From Clostridiales bacterium (GTDB taxonomy: Bacteria; Bacillota; Clostridia; Clostridiales; Clostridiaceae): 40,711 nt of DNA. Under the pieces are notes generated by a model. That model made no database searches. It saw only the letters and a list, made by a program, of their open reading frames with translations, and was not told the origin of the DNA. A program made the translations under genes and the position numbers. Location of the stretch: assembly GCA_012519845.1 (NCBI GenBank), contig JAAYPK010000078.1:1-40711 (forward strand), given 5' to 3'. Each line of letters begins with the position of its first letter. The first letter of the stretch is position 1. Of this stretch, positions 11,488 to 20,627 are shown one piece after another.

Positions 11488-11543
11488 TACATACCTCCAT
11501 ACATATTTCATATCTAAATTTTTCTTCTCTTTTATTCGCTCTA

Positions 11544-11572
11544 ATTGTATTTGATATTCATTCTCATTTCAA
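11544..11572 (-). promoter_or_regulatory. Siderophore operon promoter with Fur box in the spacer
   Basis: On the minus strand, -35 TTGAAA (11567-11572), a 17-bp spacer and -10 TACAAT (11544-11549) form a near-consensus sigma-A promoter about 57 bp upstream of the lipoprotein start. The spacer contains TGAGAATGAATATCA (11552-11566), which fits the Fur 7-1-7 core TGATAATNATTATCA at 12 of 14 defined positions. Fur-Fe2+ bound here would block RNA polymerase directly. Confidence 0.75.
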
Positions 11573-11734
11573 TGCGTGCACCTAATTTAATAATTTTATC
11601 ACCCATTTTAATAATAAATATATTATGATGAATTTATTATTTCCAAAATTTAAATTAATATTTTATTATAAATTTAGTAATTAGTATGCTATATTTGTAA
11701 TAATCTAAAGCTTGCAGAAAATGAGGGATATTTT

Positions 11735-12739
11735 ATGATTTCTAAAACATCAAAAGATTTTCAAAATATAGTTTTAAATAAGCTAACTTTTAAACCTTAT
11801 TTAATGGATACATACACTGTATATAAAAATGAAAATAAACCTGAGATAGGATATTTTATAAAATATAGTAGAAAAGGATATTATGATTTTGGAATTGCTG
11901 ATTATACTATTCCTGAAAATTTTTCGATTTTCTTTGATCATCATGAAGAATTAATGCGCTTTGGAACTGTATATGCTGGTGTAACTGAATTTAATATTGA
12001 GAATAACCCTGTAACCTCTTTTAGTCCATCATCATTTTTTGTTACTGAAAACAAACTAAAAGGAAAACAAACCTGGAAAAAAGGTCAACACTTTCACGGT
12101 GCAGAAATAACCATTTATAAAAAATATTTTGATGAGGTAATAAAACCTAATTTTAAAAAAACAATTTATTTTAGTGATTTTATTACCAATTATACTTATC
12201 ATTATCTCCCTCTTGAAATTGTATCTATTATTCAAAGCCTTCGAAGTATGGCTAAAGCACATTGCCTAACACCGCTATATTTAGAAAGTAAGATTTTAGA
12301 ATGTATTGCTCTCTTTTATAATGAAATATATTCATCATCCGATAATGCTTTTACAAATCAATTAAATTATGGTGAAATACGGATTGGAGAAAATAGATAT
12401 ATTAGATTAACAGCATCAGATATAAATTCCATACAAAAAGCTTATGATATATTAACAAAAGAAGCTTGCAATCCTCCTACTATAAAAAACTTAAGTAAAA
12501 CTGTATTTCTAAACGAGCAAAAATTAAAAGCAGGATTTTCAGCTAAATATCACATGTCTATAAGCCAATATACTAATTCTATTAGAATGGCAATGGCAGA
12601 AAACTTATTATCTACTACAGACCTAAGTATTGGTGAAATATCTAAAATGCTCGGTTACAATCATACAGGAAATTTTATTAAAAGCTTTAAAAAATCACAT
12701 GGAAAAACACCTCTAAATTTTAGAAAAAGCTTATTTTAA
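11735..12739 (+). CDS. AraC-family transcriptional activator of the siderophore locus (PchR/Btr-like)
   Basis: The 334-residue protein has an N-terminal sensing half with no recognisable catalytic motif, and a C-terminal AraC DNA-binding domain (about 230-334): IKNLSKTVFLNEQKLKAGF as the first helix-turn-helix and LSIGEISKMLGYNHTGNF as the second, ending in TPLNFRKS. It is divergent from the uptake operon across a 247-bp spacer. AraC proteins beside siderophore importers (PchR, YbtA, B. subtilis Btr with feuABC) activate uptake when the loaded siderophore is sensed; the same role is inferred here. GAGGG precedes the ATG. A strong bidirectional hairpin follows the stop. Confidence 0.88.
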   Translation: MISKTSKDFQNIVLNKLTFKPYLMDTYTVYKNENKPEIGYFIKYSRKGYYDFGIADYTIPENFSIFFDHHEELMRFGTVYAGVTEFNIENNPVTSFSPSSFFVTENKLKGKQTWKKGQHFHGAEITIYKKYFDEVIKPNFKKTIYFSDFITNYTYHYLPLEIVSIIQSLRSMAKAHCLTPLYLESKILECIALFYNEIYSSSDNAFTNQLNYGEIRIGENRYIRLTASDINSIQKAYDILTKEACNPPTIKNLSKTVFLNEQKLKAGFSAKYHMSISQYTNSIRMAMAENLLSTTDLSIGEISKMLGYNHTGNFIKSFKKSHGKTPLNFRKSLF

Positions 12740-12757
12740 AATAAATAACTGCATAAA

Positions 12758-12802
12758 AATAGGACTATATCAAAATTTGAATGGTTTTGATATAGTCCTA
12801 TT
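12758..12802. terminator. Bidirectional terminator between AraC and methyltransferase genes
   Basis: A perfect 18-bp inverted repeat (12758-12775 with 12785-12802) with a 9-base loop lies between the convergent stops of the AraC and methyltransferase genes. A-rich and T-rich flanks on both sides fit use by both transcripts. Confidence 0.88.
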
Positions 12803-12804
12803 AT

Positions 12805-13581
12805 TTATTCTTTTCTCAAAATATCTAGAGTATGAGCACTTGCACCTAACAAATCAGGTCTTTCACAAGTAGAGAAATGATAATCAAGAAAAATTTTAAA
12901 TGTTTCTTCATCCATATCATGTAAAATAGGACGCATATAATTAGCTGGTCCATCTGCAGCAATTAACTTTATCCTTTGAAGCTCTACTTCTTCGTTTATC
13001 TTATTAATATCTTCAATCCTTACATAATCATATAAATCTTCCGGTTCCGAAATAACATGAAAATTTTCATTAAGCTTCCCATTATCAATACATGCACGAA
13101 TATTATTTTCCTTAAAACCATATGTTAATACACTATATTCATTCATACAATATGCTACTAAGATAATACCTCCAACTTTTGTTACTCTTTTTGCTTCTTC
13201 TAGTGCTTTTACTTTATCCTTAAATTTATATAAATGATACATTGGTCCAAATACTAAAGTCATATCAAAAGTATTTTCTGAAAATCTTGATAAATCTAAT
13301 GCATTTCCCTGCATTGCTTTTACTGTGCTTCCCTTTGACTTTAAAACACCTAAATTATGCTTAACAAGTTCAATAGCGGTAACATCATATCCTTCATTTG
13401 CTAGTTGCACAGAATATCTCCCTGTACCTGCCCCAACATCTAAAATTTTAGCATTGTTTTTATTTTTTAGATATTCATGGATATACCTCATAGTAGTAAT
13501 ATATTCTACTTGTCCATGTCTTCTAGTTAATCTTTTATCCTCACAAAATTTATTATAGTATTTTTCCAATTCTATTGTCAT
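12805..13581 (-). CDS. Class I SAM-dependent methyltransferase
   Basis: A Rossmann-fold methyltransferase of the UbiE/Methyltransf_11 type. Motif I is KILDVGAGTGRYSVQLA (about residues 47-63), then an acidic strand end in TAIEL, motif II/III around FDMTLVFGPMYHL, and VGGIILVAY. No substrate can be assigned. The start is placed at 13581 because GGGGA lies about 12 bases upstream; the ATG seven codons earlier has no ribosome site. Upstream and downstream hairpins make it a single-gene unit. Confidence 0.82.
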   Translation of the reverse strand: MTIELEKYYNKFCEDKRLTRRHGQVEYITTMRYIHEYLKNKNNAKILDVGAGTGRYSVQLANEGYDVTAIELVKHNLGVLKSKGSTVKAMQGNALDLSRFSENTFDMTLVFGPMYHLYKFKDKVKALEEAKRVTKVGGIILVAYCMNEYSVLTYGFKENNIRACIDNGKLNENFHVISEPEDLYDYVRIEDINKINEEVELQRIKLIAADGPANYMRPILHDMDEETFKIFLDYHFSTCERPDLLGASAHTLDILRKE

Positions 13582-13664
13582 GTGTTTGCTTTCCCCACTC
13601 ATTTTTATATTATTAAGTATTAAACCATTTGTATACTAATAAGTATTATACTATATTTAATAAT

Positions 13665-13696
13665 AAAAAAAAGGTTGTAGTTTATACTATAACCTT
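13665..13696 (-). terminator. Terminator after the GNAT gene
   Basis: Arms AAGGTTGTAG (13671-13680) and CTATAACCTT (13687-13696) pair with one mismatch. On the minus strand the hairpin runs into eight Ts. It is 31 bp past the acetyltransferase stop codon. Confidence 0.8.
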
Positions 13697-13727
13697 CAAC
13701 ATTCATTAATGACAACACATTATTGTT

Positions 13728-14237
13728 TTATATCAACACTTTCTTTTCCATAAGATAGAATTTTCCCTTTCTCCAATTAGCAAATCCTACTTTTATATAT
13801 CCTAATTTTTCATACAATTTCACTGCATAGGGATTTAAAGTAAATGCATCAAGCCTTATTGTTTCAATTCCCTTCTTCCTAATTTCATTTTCTATGTGAA
13901 ACATTGTTAACTTACCAATTCCTCTATTCTGAAATAATGGATTAACACATAATCTATGAATAACATAATATGTGGATTCTGGATATTTCCAATGACCATT
14001 AGCGTATTGATCATCACTTTCTTGATTTATCACATATGCTGATGCTATTTTACCATGGTATAAGCCAATATATAATTCTCCCTTACTTATATCTTCTTTA
14101 AGTATATTTTTATCTGGATATATATTATCCCATTGATCAATATTATTTTTATTCATTTCCTTAATGGCATCAGTAAACATAGAGAATACACTATCTAAAT
14201 CTTCCATCTGTGCTAATAAAAATTTCAATTCTGTCAT
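13728..14237 (-). CDS. GNAT-family N-acetyltransferase
   Basis: A 169-residue acetyltransferase that transfers acetyl from acetyl-CoA to an unknown amine. The acetyl-CoA pyrophosphate loop is visible as QNRGIGKLT (Q/RxxGxG/A, about 116-124) after the strand IHRLCVNP, and the C-terminal motif B region has AVKLYEKLGYIKVG. Full length for the family. AAGGGTG precedes the ATG. It is 46 bp downstream of the hybrid ABC operon and could be cotranscribed with it, though no functional link is seen. Confidence 0.85.
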   Translation of the reverse strand: MTELKFLLAQMEDLDSVFSMFTDAIKEMNKNNIDQWDNIYPDKNILKEDISKGELYIGLYHGKIASAYVINQESDDQYANGHWKYPESTYYVIHRLCVNPLFQNRGIGKLTMFHIENEIRKKGIETIRLDAFTLNPYAVKLYEKLGYIKVGFANWRKGKFYLMEKKVLI

Positions 14238-14283
14238 TTACAAATCACCCTTATAATACTATCTATTATTAACTATATACATT

Positions 14284-15312
14284 TCATTTTACCTCAAAAA
14301 ACTCTTTTTTTGTACTTTTTCTTAATATAGCTACACCTATAATAAATAAGATAATAGACAAAGCAATATATATAATTACATAAACGGTACTACTTATTCT
14401 AGGTATATCAATACTATATTTTTTTGCATATATAAAATATTTGAAATTTTCAATATTCTCTTTGTATATTTCCCCCCATTGCTGAAAATCTGACCACTTA
14501 CTAGGGATAATATTTATTAAAGCTGTAAATTTTATTTTAAAAAAAATTTTTGTGATTAAAATTAGTATTGCTCCTTCTGCCATATAAATAACTTTTAACA
14601 CAGGTTTACATTTATTTTTAATTAATTTCTTTATTGTATAACATAGAATGTATATTACTATAATAAAGAAAAATATCATAATAAACGCTCCAGAAATAGT
14701 ACTATATATATTACTATCCACAGTACAATTATCTAATCCATATTTCATAATAAAGGTATTTACAAAATCTTTTGAATTAAAAACTCCTTCTTCAGATGGA
14801 ATTTCTAAAGATAATACTTCCATCGGCTCTTTACTATTCGAAATATCTTGTAAAAATATAGTGTTTTTATATTTGTTATTAATGCCTCTTACTGTTACCA
14901 CCCTATTATCTACAGTTATCTTTCTATCCTTAACATCTATATCTCCAAAAAGTTTGTATGCTGTATCTTCATCTATTAAGCAGCCATTAATGTCATCTTT
15001 AAAAAGTGTGGTTCCTTCTAAAAGAAATGATGAATCACCATATAAATAAAAAATATTAGCTTCTACATTTCTATTTAAATCTTCACTTAATATTAGTCTT
15101 TTATCTATTTGTCTCCAAGGTACATATGAATATATCTCCTTATCTTCTGCATTATATATATTTTCAAAATATTCCGGGGTATATTTTGAATCATTTAAAT
15201 ATATATTTACTGTATGACTTGTTTTAGATAAATAATCATAATTATCAATTGCTTTTCCAAAGGAGCAGATTAGAAGGAATAATAAAATTAAATTTATAAA
15301 TAGCTTTTTCAT
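14284..15312 (-). CDS. MacB/FtsX-like ABC permease without its own ATPase
   Basis: Topology fits the MacB/FtsX type: one N-terminal helix (about 4-20), a large outside domain (about 25-205), then three helices (about 208-230, 240-262 and 308-332). The outside domain has the MacB core-like pattern IDEDTAYKLFGDIDVKD followed by ITVDNRVVTVRGI, typical of exporter permeases of the MacAB/YknXYZ class. Its start overlaps the stop of the HlyD-like gene by one base (TAATG), so the pair behaves like an adaptor-permease unit. The ATPase that normally accompanies such permeases is not encoded nearby. Sequence divergence is high, so the family call is moderate. Confidence 0.6.
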   Translation of the reverse strand: MKKLFINLILLFLLICSFGKAIDNYDYLSKTSHTVNIYLNDSKYTPEYFENIYNAEDKEIYSYVPWRQIDKRLILSEDLNRNVEANIFYLYGDSSFLLEGTTLFKDDINGCLIDEDTAYKLFGDIDVKDRKITVDNRVVTVRGINNKYKNTIFLQDISNSKEPMEVLSLEIPSEEGVFNSKDFVNTFIMKYGLDNCTVDSNIYSTISGAFIMIFFFIIVIYILCYTIKKLIKNKCKPVLKVIYMAEGAILILITKIFFKIKFTALINIIPSKWSDFQQWGEIYKENIENFKYFIYAKKYSIDIPRISSTVYVIIYIALSIILFIIGVAILRKSTKKEFFEVK

Positions 15313-16532
15313 TAATCATCCTTCCTTACTTCATCATCCTTAAACACATTTTTATTGCTTTTTATAATAATTTCATCATCTATGTTAATAACATTATCTT
15401 TGATTGCTACTATATTTGAATTCTTATCTATTATTTCCACATATACTCTTTCTGCTTTAAATATAGTTCCAAGAAATGAATTTTCCTCTTTTAATACAAG
15501 TACAAAATACTTTTTACTTTCAGATCTTAATCCTTCAATTGGTATACATCCATTATATTTTTCAGCAGATAAAATAACATCAATAGTTACGTTCTGCCCA
15601 ATTTTTATATCTGTATTTTTATCATCTTTAATTGTTGCAGTAACATTCATTATGTTACTATCCTTTGTATCTAATGAACAAGACTTTACTGTGAATTTTG
15701 TATCACCACTACTTGCTTTAGCCTCCATTCCATTTTTTATTTTTTCCCCATCTAAAGCAGGAACTTTCCCTTCAAATCTAATACCTTTTGATATATCTGT
15801 AATTATCATAGCAGAAGGTCCTTCAGAAATTGTGTCTTTTGAAATAAGTATATCTGAAACAACTCCACTACAAGGTGCTGTTACATTGCCTTCAGATTCA
15901 ATTATTTTATTATAATTACTTATAGTATTATTTAAATTTTGTAATGAACTATCATTTTGAAGATCCTCTATAACTCTTTTATATGAAATAATATTGTAAT
16001 CCTTATTATTAAGTAGTTCTTCATAAGCACTCTTAAACGTTTCATACTCTAATGTTCCTTCTGCCTTAATCATAGCATTTCTTGCATCACTAATTTTTTG
16101 ATCTTCTGATTTTTTTGCATGATTAAAATCTTCATAAGCCCTTTCTAAAGCCTTATTCTTTCCATCAATCTGCTTCTGAATCTCTGATGCCTTTTCTTTT
16201 ACATTATCTAAATTCATTTGATATAATATATCACCTGCATTAACTTTACTTCCAACCGATACATAAATATCATTAACTTTACATCCTTCTATACTGTTTA
16301 CAGCCGTATTTTCATTTCCCTCTAATATTCCAGTAATTGAAACAACATTCTTTATCTCCGCAGCTTCTAACTTTGCAGTTTGTACTATTGGTACAGTAAG
16401 AGATTTAGACAATCTAGATATAAATGTCAGTAAAAACATAGTAATTAAAAAATACACTAATATCTTTATGTATTTACTCTCAATTCTCTTTTGTTTTTTA
16501 AATTGAAAATTTAATATATCACTTATTTTCAT
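15312..16532 (-). CDS. HlyD/MacA-type membrane fusion (adaptor) protein
   Basis: A 406-residue adaptor with one N-terminal membrane helix (about 24-46). The split lipoyl/barrel-sandwich half VNSIEGCKVNDIYVSVGSKV (about 79-98) is followed by a coiled-coil hairpin (about 110-190, rich in K/E/A heptads), the second lipoyl half TAPCSGVVSDILISKD (about 218-233) and beta-barrel domains. In Gram-positives such proteins (YknX type) assist MacB-like permeases. Here it follows two sugar-type ABC permeases with a 4-bp gap and precedes the MacB-like permease with overlap. That position inside an importer operon is unusual. Confidence 0.82.
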   Translation of the reverse strand: MKISDILNFQFKKQKRIESKYIKILVYFLITMFLLTFISRLSKSLTVPIVQTAKLEAAEIKNVVSITGILEGNENTAVNSIEGCKVNDIYVSVGSKVNAGDILYQMNLDNVKEKASEIQKQIDGKNKALERAYEDFNHAKKSEDQKISDARNAMIKAEGTLEYETFKSAYEELLNNKDYNIISYKRVIEDLQNDSSLQNLNNTISNYNKIIESEGNVTAPCSGVVSDILISKDTISEGPSAMIITDISKGIRFEGKVPALDGEKIKNGMEAKASSGDTKFTVKSCSLDTKDSNIMNVTATIKDDKNTDIKIGQNVTIDVILSAEKYNGCIPIEGLRSESKKYFVLVLKEENSFLGTIFKAERVYVEIIDKNSNIVAIKDNVINIDDEIIIKSNKNVFKDDEVRKDD

Positions 16533-16536
16533 AAAA

Positions 16537-17385
16537 TCATTCCTTTTCTGCTAATGTAGAAATACCTTCTTCCAAATATTTTTCACCTGCAAGAAATATA
16601 AATATAGATGTTGCCAATACTATTGCAGATGCCACAAAACTAATGTCTGCATAACTTAAACTTATATTTGGAAGATAAAGTGATAATGGCCATAATCCTT
16701 TATCTGAAAGATAAGTTAAGGGCTGTTCCATTAAATTCCAATATTCAAAAAACTGTAATAGCATAGCTGATATAATACCATTTTTACCAAGAGGTAATCC
16801 AATCTTTATGAATATGTTAAAGTCTCCTGATCCATCCACCCTAGCAGCCTCAATAATTTCATTTGGTATTACCCTAAAGGATCTATACAATATAAATATT
16901 GAAAATGTAGAAAAAATACCTGGTAGTATTATACTTAAATGTGTATTTATTAGATTCATTTTATCAAGTAACAAATAGCTTGATAGCATAGTAACCTGAA
17001 AAGGCATAAGCATAACAACTATATATAATGTAAAAAGAAATTTTTTAAATCTAAAATTATATTTTGCAAATCCCCAAGCTGCAGGAACTCCAACAATTAA
17101 CTGACCTAAAAGTACAAAAACAACAATTTTTATAGAATTCCAATATGTTACGAAAAACTCAGGAGAATCAAATAATAATTTCACATAGGAACGAAATGTT
17201 GGATACTTAGGCATAAATATTAACTTAACATATTCATCTGAATTAGATAATATTGCCGATAAACTCTCTAATAATTCTGATTTACCCATTAGTGAAGATG
17301 AAACAAGAAAAATCATGGGCATGCAGAATATTAATCCTAAAACTAAAAGTCCTATAGTAATTATTTTCTTTTTCATTTTATTCAC
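16537..17385 (-). CDS. CUT1-type ABC sugar permease (MalG-like)
   Basis: A 282-residue permease with six predicted helices. It has the EAA loop IEAARVDGSGDFNIFIKI then GLPLGKNG (about 175-200), which docks onto an ATPase of the MsmK/MsmX/UgpC type. An N-terminal helix (about 8-30) precedes a long outside loop and the conserved SIKIVVFVLL segment, as in MalG relatives. It starts 4 bp after the MalF-like gene. No ATPase gene is in the operon; many Firmicute CUT1 importers use a shared ATPase encoded elsewhere. Confidence 0.88.
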   Translation of the reverse strand: MNKMKKKIITIGLLVLGLIFCMPMIFLVSSSLMGKSELLESLSAILSNSDEYVKLIFMPKYPTFRSYVKLLFDSPEFFVTYWNSIKIVVFVLLGQLIVGVPAAWGFAKYNFRFKKFLFTLYIVVMLMPFQVTMLSSYLLLDKMNLINTHLSIILPGIFSTFSIFILYRSFRVIPNEIIEAARVDGSGDFNIFIKIGLPLGKNGIISAMLLQFFEYWNLMEQPLTYLSDKGLWPLSLYLPNISLSYADISFVASAIVLATSIFIFLAGEKYLEEGISTLAEKE

Positions 17386-17389
17386 CTAC

Positions 17390-18268
17390 CTAATATTCAG
17401 ATTTCCATTGTTTTTGAAGTACAACAATTAACAATGCTATAAAAATAGCTACAATAACTGAAGCCGCAGCAATTTTCCCAAAGGACAAATCAACAAACCA
17501 GTTATTAAATAAATGCTGTAACATGTACATACTCTCATCCGGATAATTACCACCAACAAGATAAGCTTCTCTGAATACCTTAAAAGAATTTATTATAGAT
17601 ATAACAGTAATAATATAAAATGATGTTTTTAAATTAGGTAACATTATCTTTGTGAATATCTTCCATTCTCCTGCTCCATCCACCATAGCCCCTTCTATCA
17701 TTTCTTTATTTATGGCATTTATTCCAGTTAACCACAAGATAATACTATAACCAATATTTTTCCATAAATAACTGCCTACAAGAACCCAGAACGCATATTT
17801 TGTGTTCATCCAATCTATTCCTTCAAACCCCAATTTAAAAAATATAGCATTAATTAATCCTTTTTCATGAAAAAATAATTTCCAAATTAGTACTACTGAA
17901 GCAGTTGGAATAACATATGTAAGAAGAAAGCTTGTCTTAATATAATGGGAGACTTTAATATTTACAAATCTATTTAGCAAGACTGCTATAGTTAATGAAA
18001 TTAATAATAATAAAGGTATGCAAATAACAGTAAATTTCACTGTATTTAATAAAGCTAATTTATAGGCATTATTGGTAAATATATCTTTATAATTACCAAT
18101 ACCTATAAATTCCCTAGTTATTTCATCCTGAAAAGACCTAATAACCACATCTGAAAATGGAATAAATATAAAAATAAACAAACCCAGTAAACTTGGTAAA
18201 ATAAAGATTAATCCTTTTTTATTGTAATTTCTGTTTGCTTTCTTATTAATATTTATTCCATTAATCAT
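17390..18268 (-). CDS. CUT1-type ABC sugar permease (MalF-like)
   Basis: A 292-residue permease. Its first helix (about 17-40, LIFILPSLLGLFIFIFIPF) and following SFQDE match MalF/UgpA/LacF-type subunits. The EAA loop reads IEGAMVDGAGEWKIFTKI then MLPNLK (about 190-214). It forms the expected heterodimer with the downstream MalG-like subunit. Its ATG follows the binding-protein stop by a single base, so translation is coupled. Confidence 0.88.
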   Translation of the reverse strand: MINGININKKANRNYNKKGLIFILPSLLGLFIFIFIPFSDVVIRSFQDEITREFIGIGNYKDIFTNNAYKLALLNTVKFTVICIPLLLLISLTIAVLLNRFVNIKVSHYIKTSFLLTYVIPTASVVLIWKLFFHEKGLINAIFFKLGFEGIDWMNTKYAFWVLVGSYLWKNIGYSIILWLTGINAINKEMIEGAMVDGAGEWKIFTKIMLPNLKTSFYIITVISIINSFKVFREAYLVGGNYPDESMYMLQHLFNNWFVDLSFGKIAAASVIVAIFIALLIVVLQKQWKSEY

Positions 18269-18269
18269 T

Positions 18270-20573
18270 TTATTCCTCCAGTTTTATCTCTATATCTTTA
18301 GATATTTTATTTAATGCATCATTAATAGAAATCTCTCCCAAAATATATTTTTCTCCATAATCTATAATTGAATCTAATACTATAGTCTTTGTATCTACAC
18401 TCTTTTCCAAACTATTTATGGTATCTAATATATAATTATAATTTTCCTGGTCTAGCCACTTTATTTGGATTTCTACTTCTCCCTCTTCATCTCCTACTCC
18501 AAAACCTCCAAGCTCCGTATTATCCTTATTTGCTACAAAAATATTATCTAATACTTTTTTATTAATACTAAATGTTGCTTGTGTATCTGAACTGAAGTAT
18601 TCTTCCTTTAACATATCAGAAACTATTTCCTTTGCCAGCTTCTTATTTTTACTTTTTGAATTTACAGAAACAATATCTAAAGGTAAAAACAATTTTTGTC
18701 CATTTCCTGAAAAATACTTATAGGATATATCATCTCTATTATTTACTGTACCTAATATCTTTGATACATCTACTAAAGAATTTATATATCCAAGCTCTAG
18801 ATTTGTAGTATTCTTTTTTATAAGATCATTTGGTGCTAACGGCTTAATCAAGAAATAATTTCTTGAAAATCCATAATTATCTCCATATTGCTCTTTATAT
18901 TGGCTACTTGACTCATTATATAGCTTGTACTCATTTTTATTAATTTTATCTTTTGATACATCGTAAATTTTCTTAGCACTTTCTAGAAAACTTTTTATAC
19001 TATCTTGATTCAACTTCTTTCCATCTATAAAATCACTTGAAGATGAAAAATACATTAAATTTATAATATCTTCTGGATTATATATTTTTATAATGTCTAC
19101 ATCCTGATCTTTTAAATTGCTCTCTATACTATTTGATAAAGTTTCTAAATCTTCTGCATCTTTTACTACAGTGTCTTTACCCATAATCATTGGAAGCCTT
19201 ATATGCAAAGGAATCATATATATTTTATTACCTTTATAGAAACTATTTGTAATACTGGAAAATAAATTATCTTTATTTTCATCTACTACATCATCTAAGT
19301 TTTCTAAAATTCCCTTGTTTTCATAATAATCATAAGACATCCCATCCAAAAATAATATATCAGGTCCCTTTCCTGCCATTATCTCAGTATTAAGCTTTTT
19401 TAATGCATCATCTTCCGTTATTCCTCCATAGAAACCTATACCAAATTCATAATTAATTTTTATATCTTCATTATTTTTTTGATATCGTCTTGCTATTTGA
19501 TTTATATTTGCATTTTCATATAAGGAATATACTTTAACTTCAGTAAGCTCTTTATTTGATAACTTCTCAGAATAAGTATATTTACATAGACTGTATTTAT
19601 TGTTATTTCGATCCCTATATAAAACTAGAAATTCATATTTTGAACTTGTATTGGAACTACTATACTCAATTACCTTCTCCACATCTAAACTACTATCCCC
19701 TATTGATGTAGAGCTTCCATCTAGTATTTTTTCCATTTTTTCATCATTAGTTCTAAAATTAAATAATCCTTTTGAATTTCTAATTAGCATATTTGTGCCA
19801 ATACCTTTAAATATCTTAGTATTTGAATCAATATACTCTTTAAGAGAATCTATGTCTCCCACCTTTTTCCCAGTAGTAATATCATATTTTTCAACTAATC
19901 CGGATGTTACAACATATAAATTATTGTCTATATAGCATTGGCTAATTATATCTCCCTTATCAAAATTATATTGAAATTTTAATTTGCCAGTTTCCCCATT
20001 GTATTGATATATTTTTTTCTGAGAAATAGCAAACAGATCTTTACTATTTAAATAGGTAATATCACTAAGGCTATCTAAAACCTCTCTACTAATATCAATA
20101 GGTATTGTTTTACGATCCAAAGTATAAATATTAATATTATAATCCTTAATTTCTTTATCTTTTTCCTGGTCTTTTTCATAATCGATGTAAGCTATATTTC
20201 CTTCATCTGATAATGTTCCATCAATAGGAGAATATTTTTCTATTGATTTATCATTCATTAGAGCTTGAAGTGAGGAATCATCATCGGATATTTTCCCATT
20301 ATAATGAATATTTATAGTTTCATTCTTCCATGTATCCTTATCAAAGTTATGACATTTTACTAAGGTATTATTTGAATCACTACCAAGAAGGTTGATTTGA
20401 TCATTAATATATTTTAAATCGTATACATTGTTAAAATCTGGCATCTGCATTTCTTCTTCTGAATATCTTGTTTCTGTAACTTTATTATCATTTTTATCTG
20501 TACAACCAAATACAGATGATGTAACTATTAACATCATTACTAAGGAGATAAGTTTTATTACTTTATTTTTCAT
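18270..20573 (-). CDS. Very large solute-binding lipoprotein with N-terminal propeller-like region
   Basis: At 767 residues it is nearly twice the size of a normal CUT1 binding protein (about 430). A lipoprotein signal ends at SSVFGC (Cys24). Residues ~40-340 carry repeating short blocks (such as DLKYIND, DITYLNSKDLFAISQKKIYQYNG, QCYIDNNLYVVTSGLVEKYD) that look like beta-propeller blades. From ~345 the SBP_bac_1 fold begins: VKVYSLYENANINQIARRYQ, then MAGKGPDILFLDG. Coupled to two permeases, an adaptor and a MacB-like permease. GGAG lies 8 bases before the ATG. The ligand is unknown; a glycan or peptidoglycan fragment recognised by both domains is only speculation. Confidence 0.82.
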   Translation of the reverse strand: MKNKVIKLISLVMMLIVTSSVFGCTDKNDNKVTETRYSEEEMQMPDFNNVYDLKYINDQINLLGSDSNNTLVKCHNFDKDTWKNETINIHYNGKISDDDSSLQALMNDKSIEKYSPIDGTLSDEGNIAYIDYEKDQEKDKEIKDYNINIYTLDRKTIPIDISREVLDSLSDITYLNSKDLFAISQKKIYQYNGETGKLKFQYNFDKGDIISQCYIDNNLYVVTSGLVEKYDITTGKKVGDIDSLKEYIDSNTKIFKGIGTNMLIRNSKGLFNFRTNDEKMEKILDGSSTSIGDSSLDVEKVIEYSSSNTSSKYEFLVLYRDRNNNKYSLCKYTYSEKLSNKELTEVKVYSLYENANINQIARRYQKNNEDIKINYEFGIGFYGGITEDDALKKLNTEIMAGKGPDILFLDGMSYDYYENKGILENLDDVVDENKDNLFSSITNSFYKGNKIYMIPLHIRLPMIMGKDTVVKDAEDLETLSNSIESNLKDQDVDIIKIYNPEDIINLMYFSSSSDFIDGKKLNQDSIKSFLESAKKIYDVSKDKINKNEYKLYNESSSQYKEQYGDNYGFSRNYFLIKPLAPNDLIKKNTTNLELGYINSLVDVSKILGTVNNRDDISYKYFSGNGQKLFLPLDIVSVNSKSKNKKLAKEIVSDMLKEEYFSSDTQATFSINKKVLDNIFVANKDNTELGGFGVGDEEGEVEIQIKWLDQENYNYILDTINSLEKSVDTKTIVLDSIIDYGEKYILGEISINDALNKISKDIEIKLEE

Positions 20574-20590
20574 ACATTCAACTCCATTTT

Positions 20591-20610
20591 ACAAAAAATA
20601 TATTTTTTGT
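20591..20610. repeat. Perfect 20-bp palindrome upstream of the hybrid ABC operon
   Basis: ACAAAAAATATATTTTTTGT is fully self-complementary and lies 18-37 bp upstream of the binding-protein start codon. It could be an operator or form a hairpin in the 5' leader. At this AT content a chance origin is possible, although perfect 20-bp dyads are uncommon. Confidence 0.5.
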
Positions 20611-20627
20611 TTATTTATACATATATG

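Noticed and set aside
15355..15915. A 186-codon plus-strand frame antisense to the HlyD-like gene
   Set aside because: Its hydrophobic pattern is the mirror of the low-complexity coiled-coil and beta segments on the other strand; no start signal.
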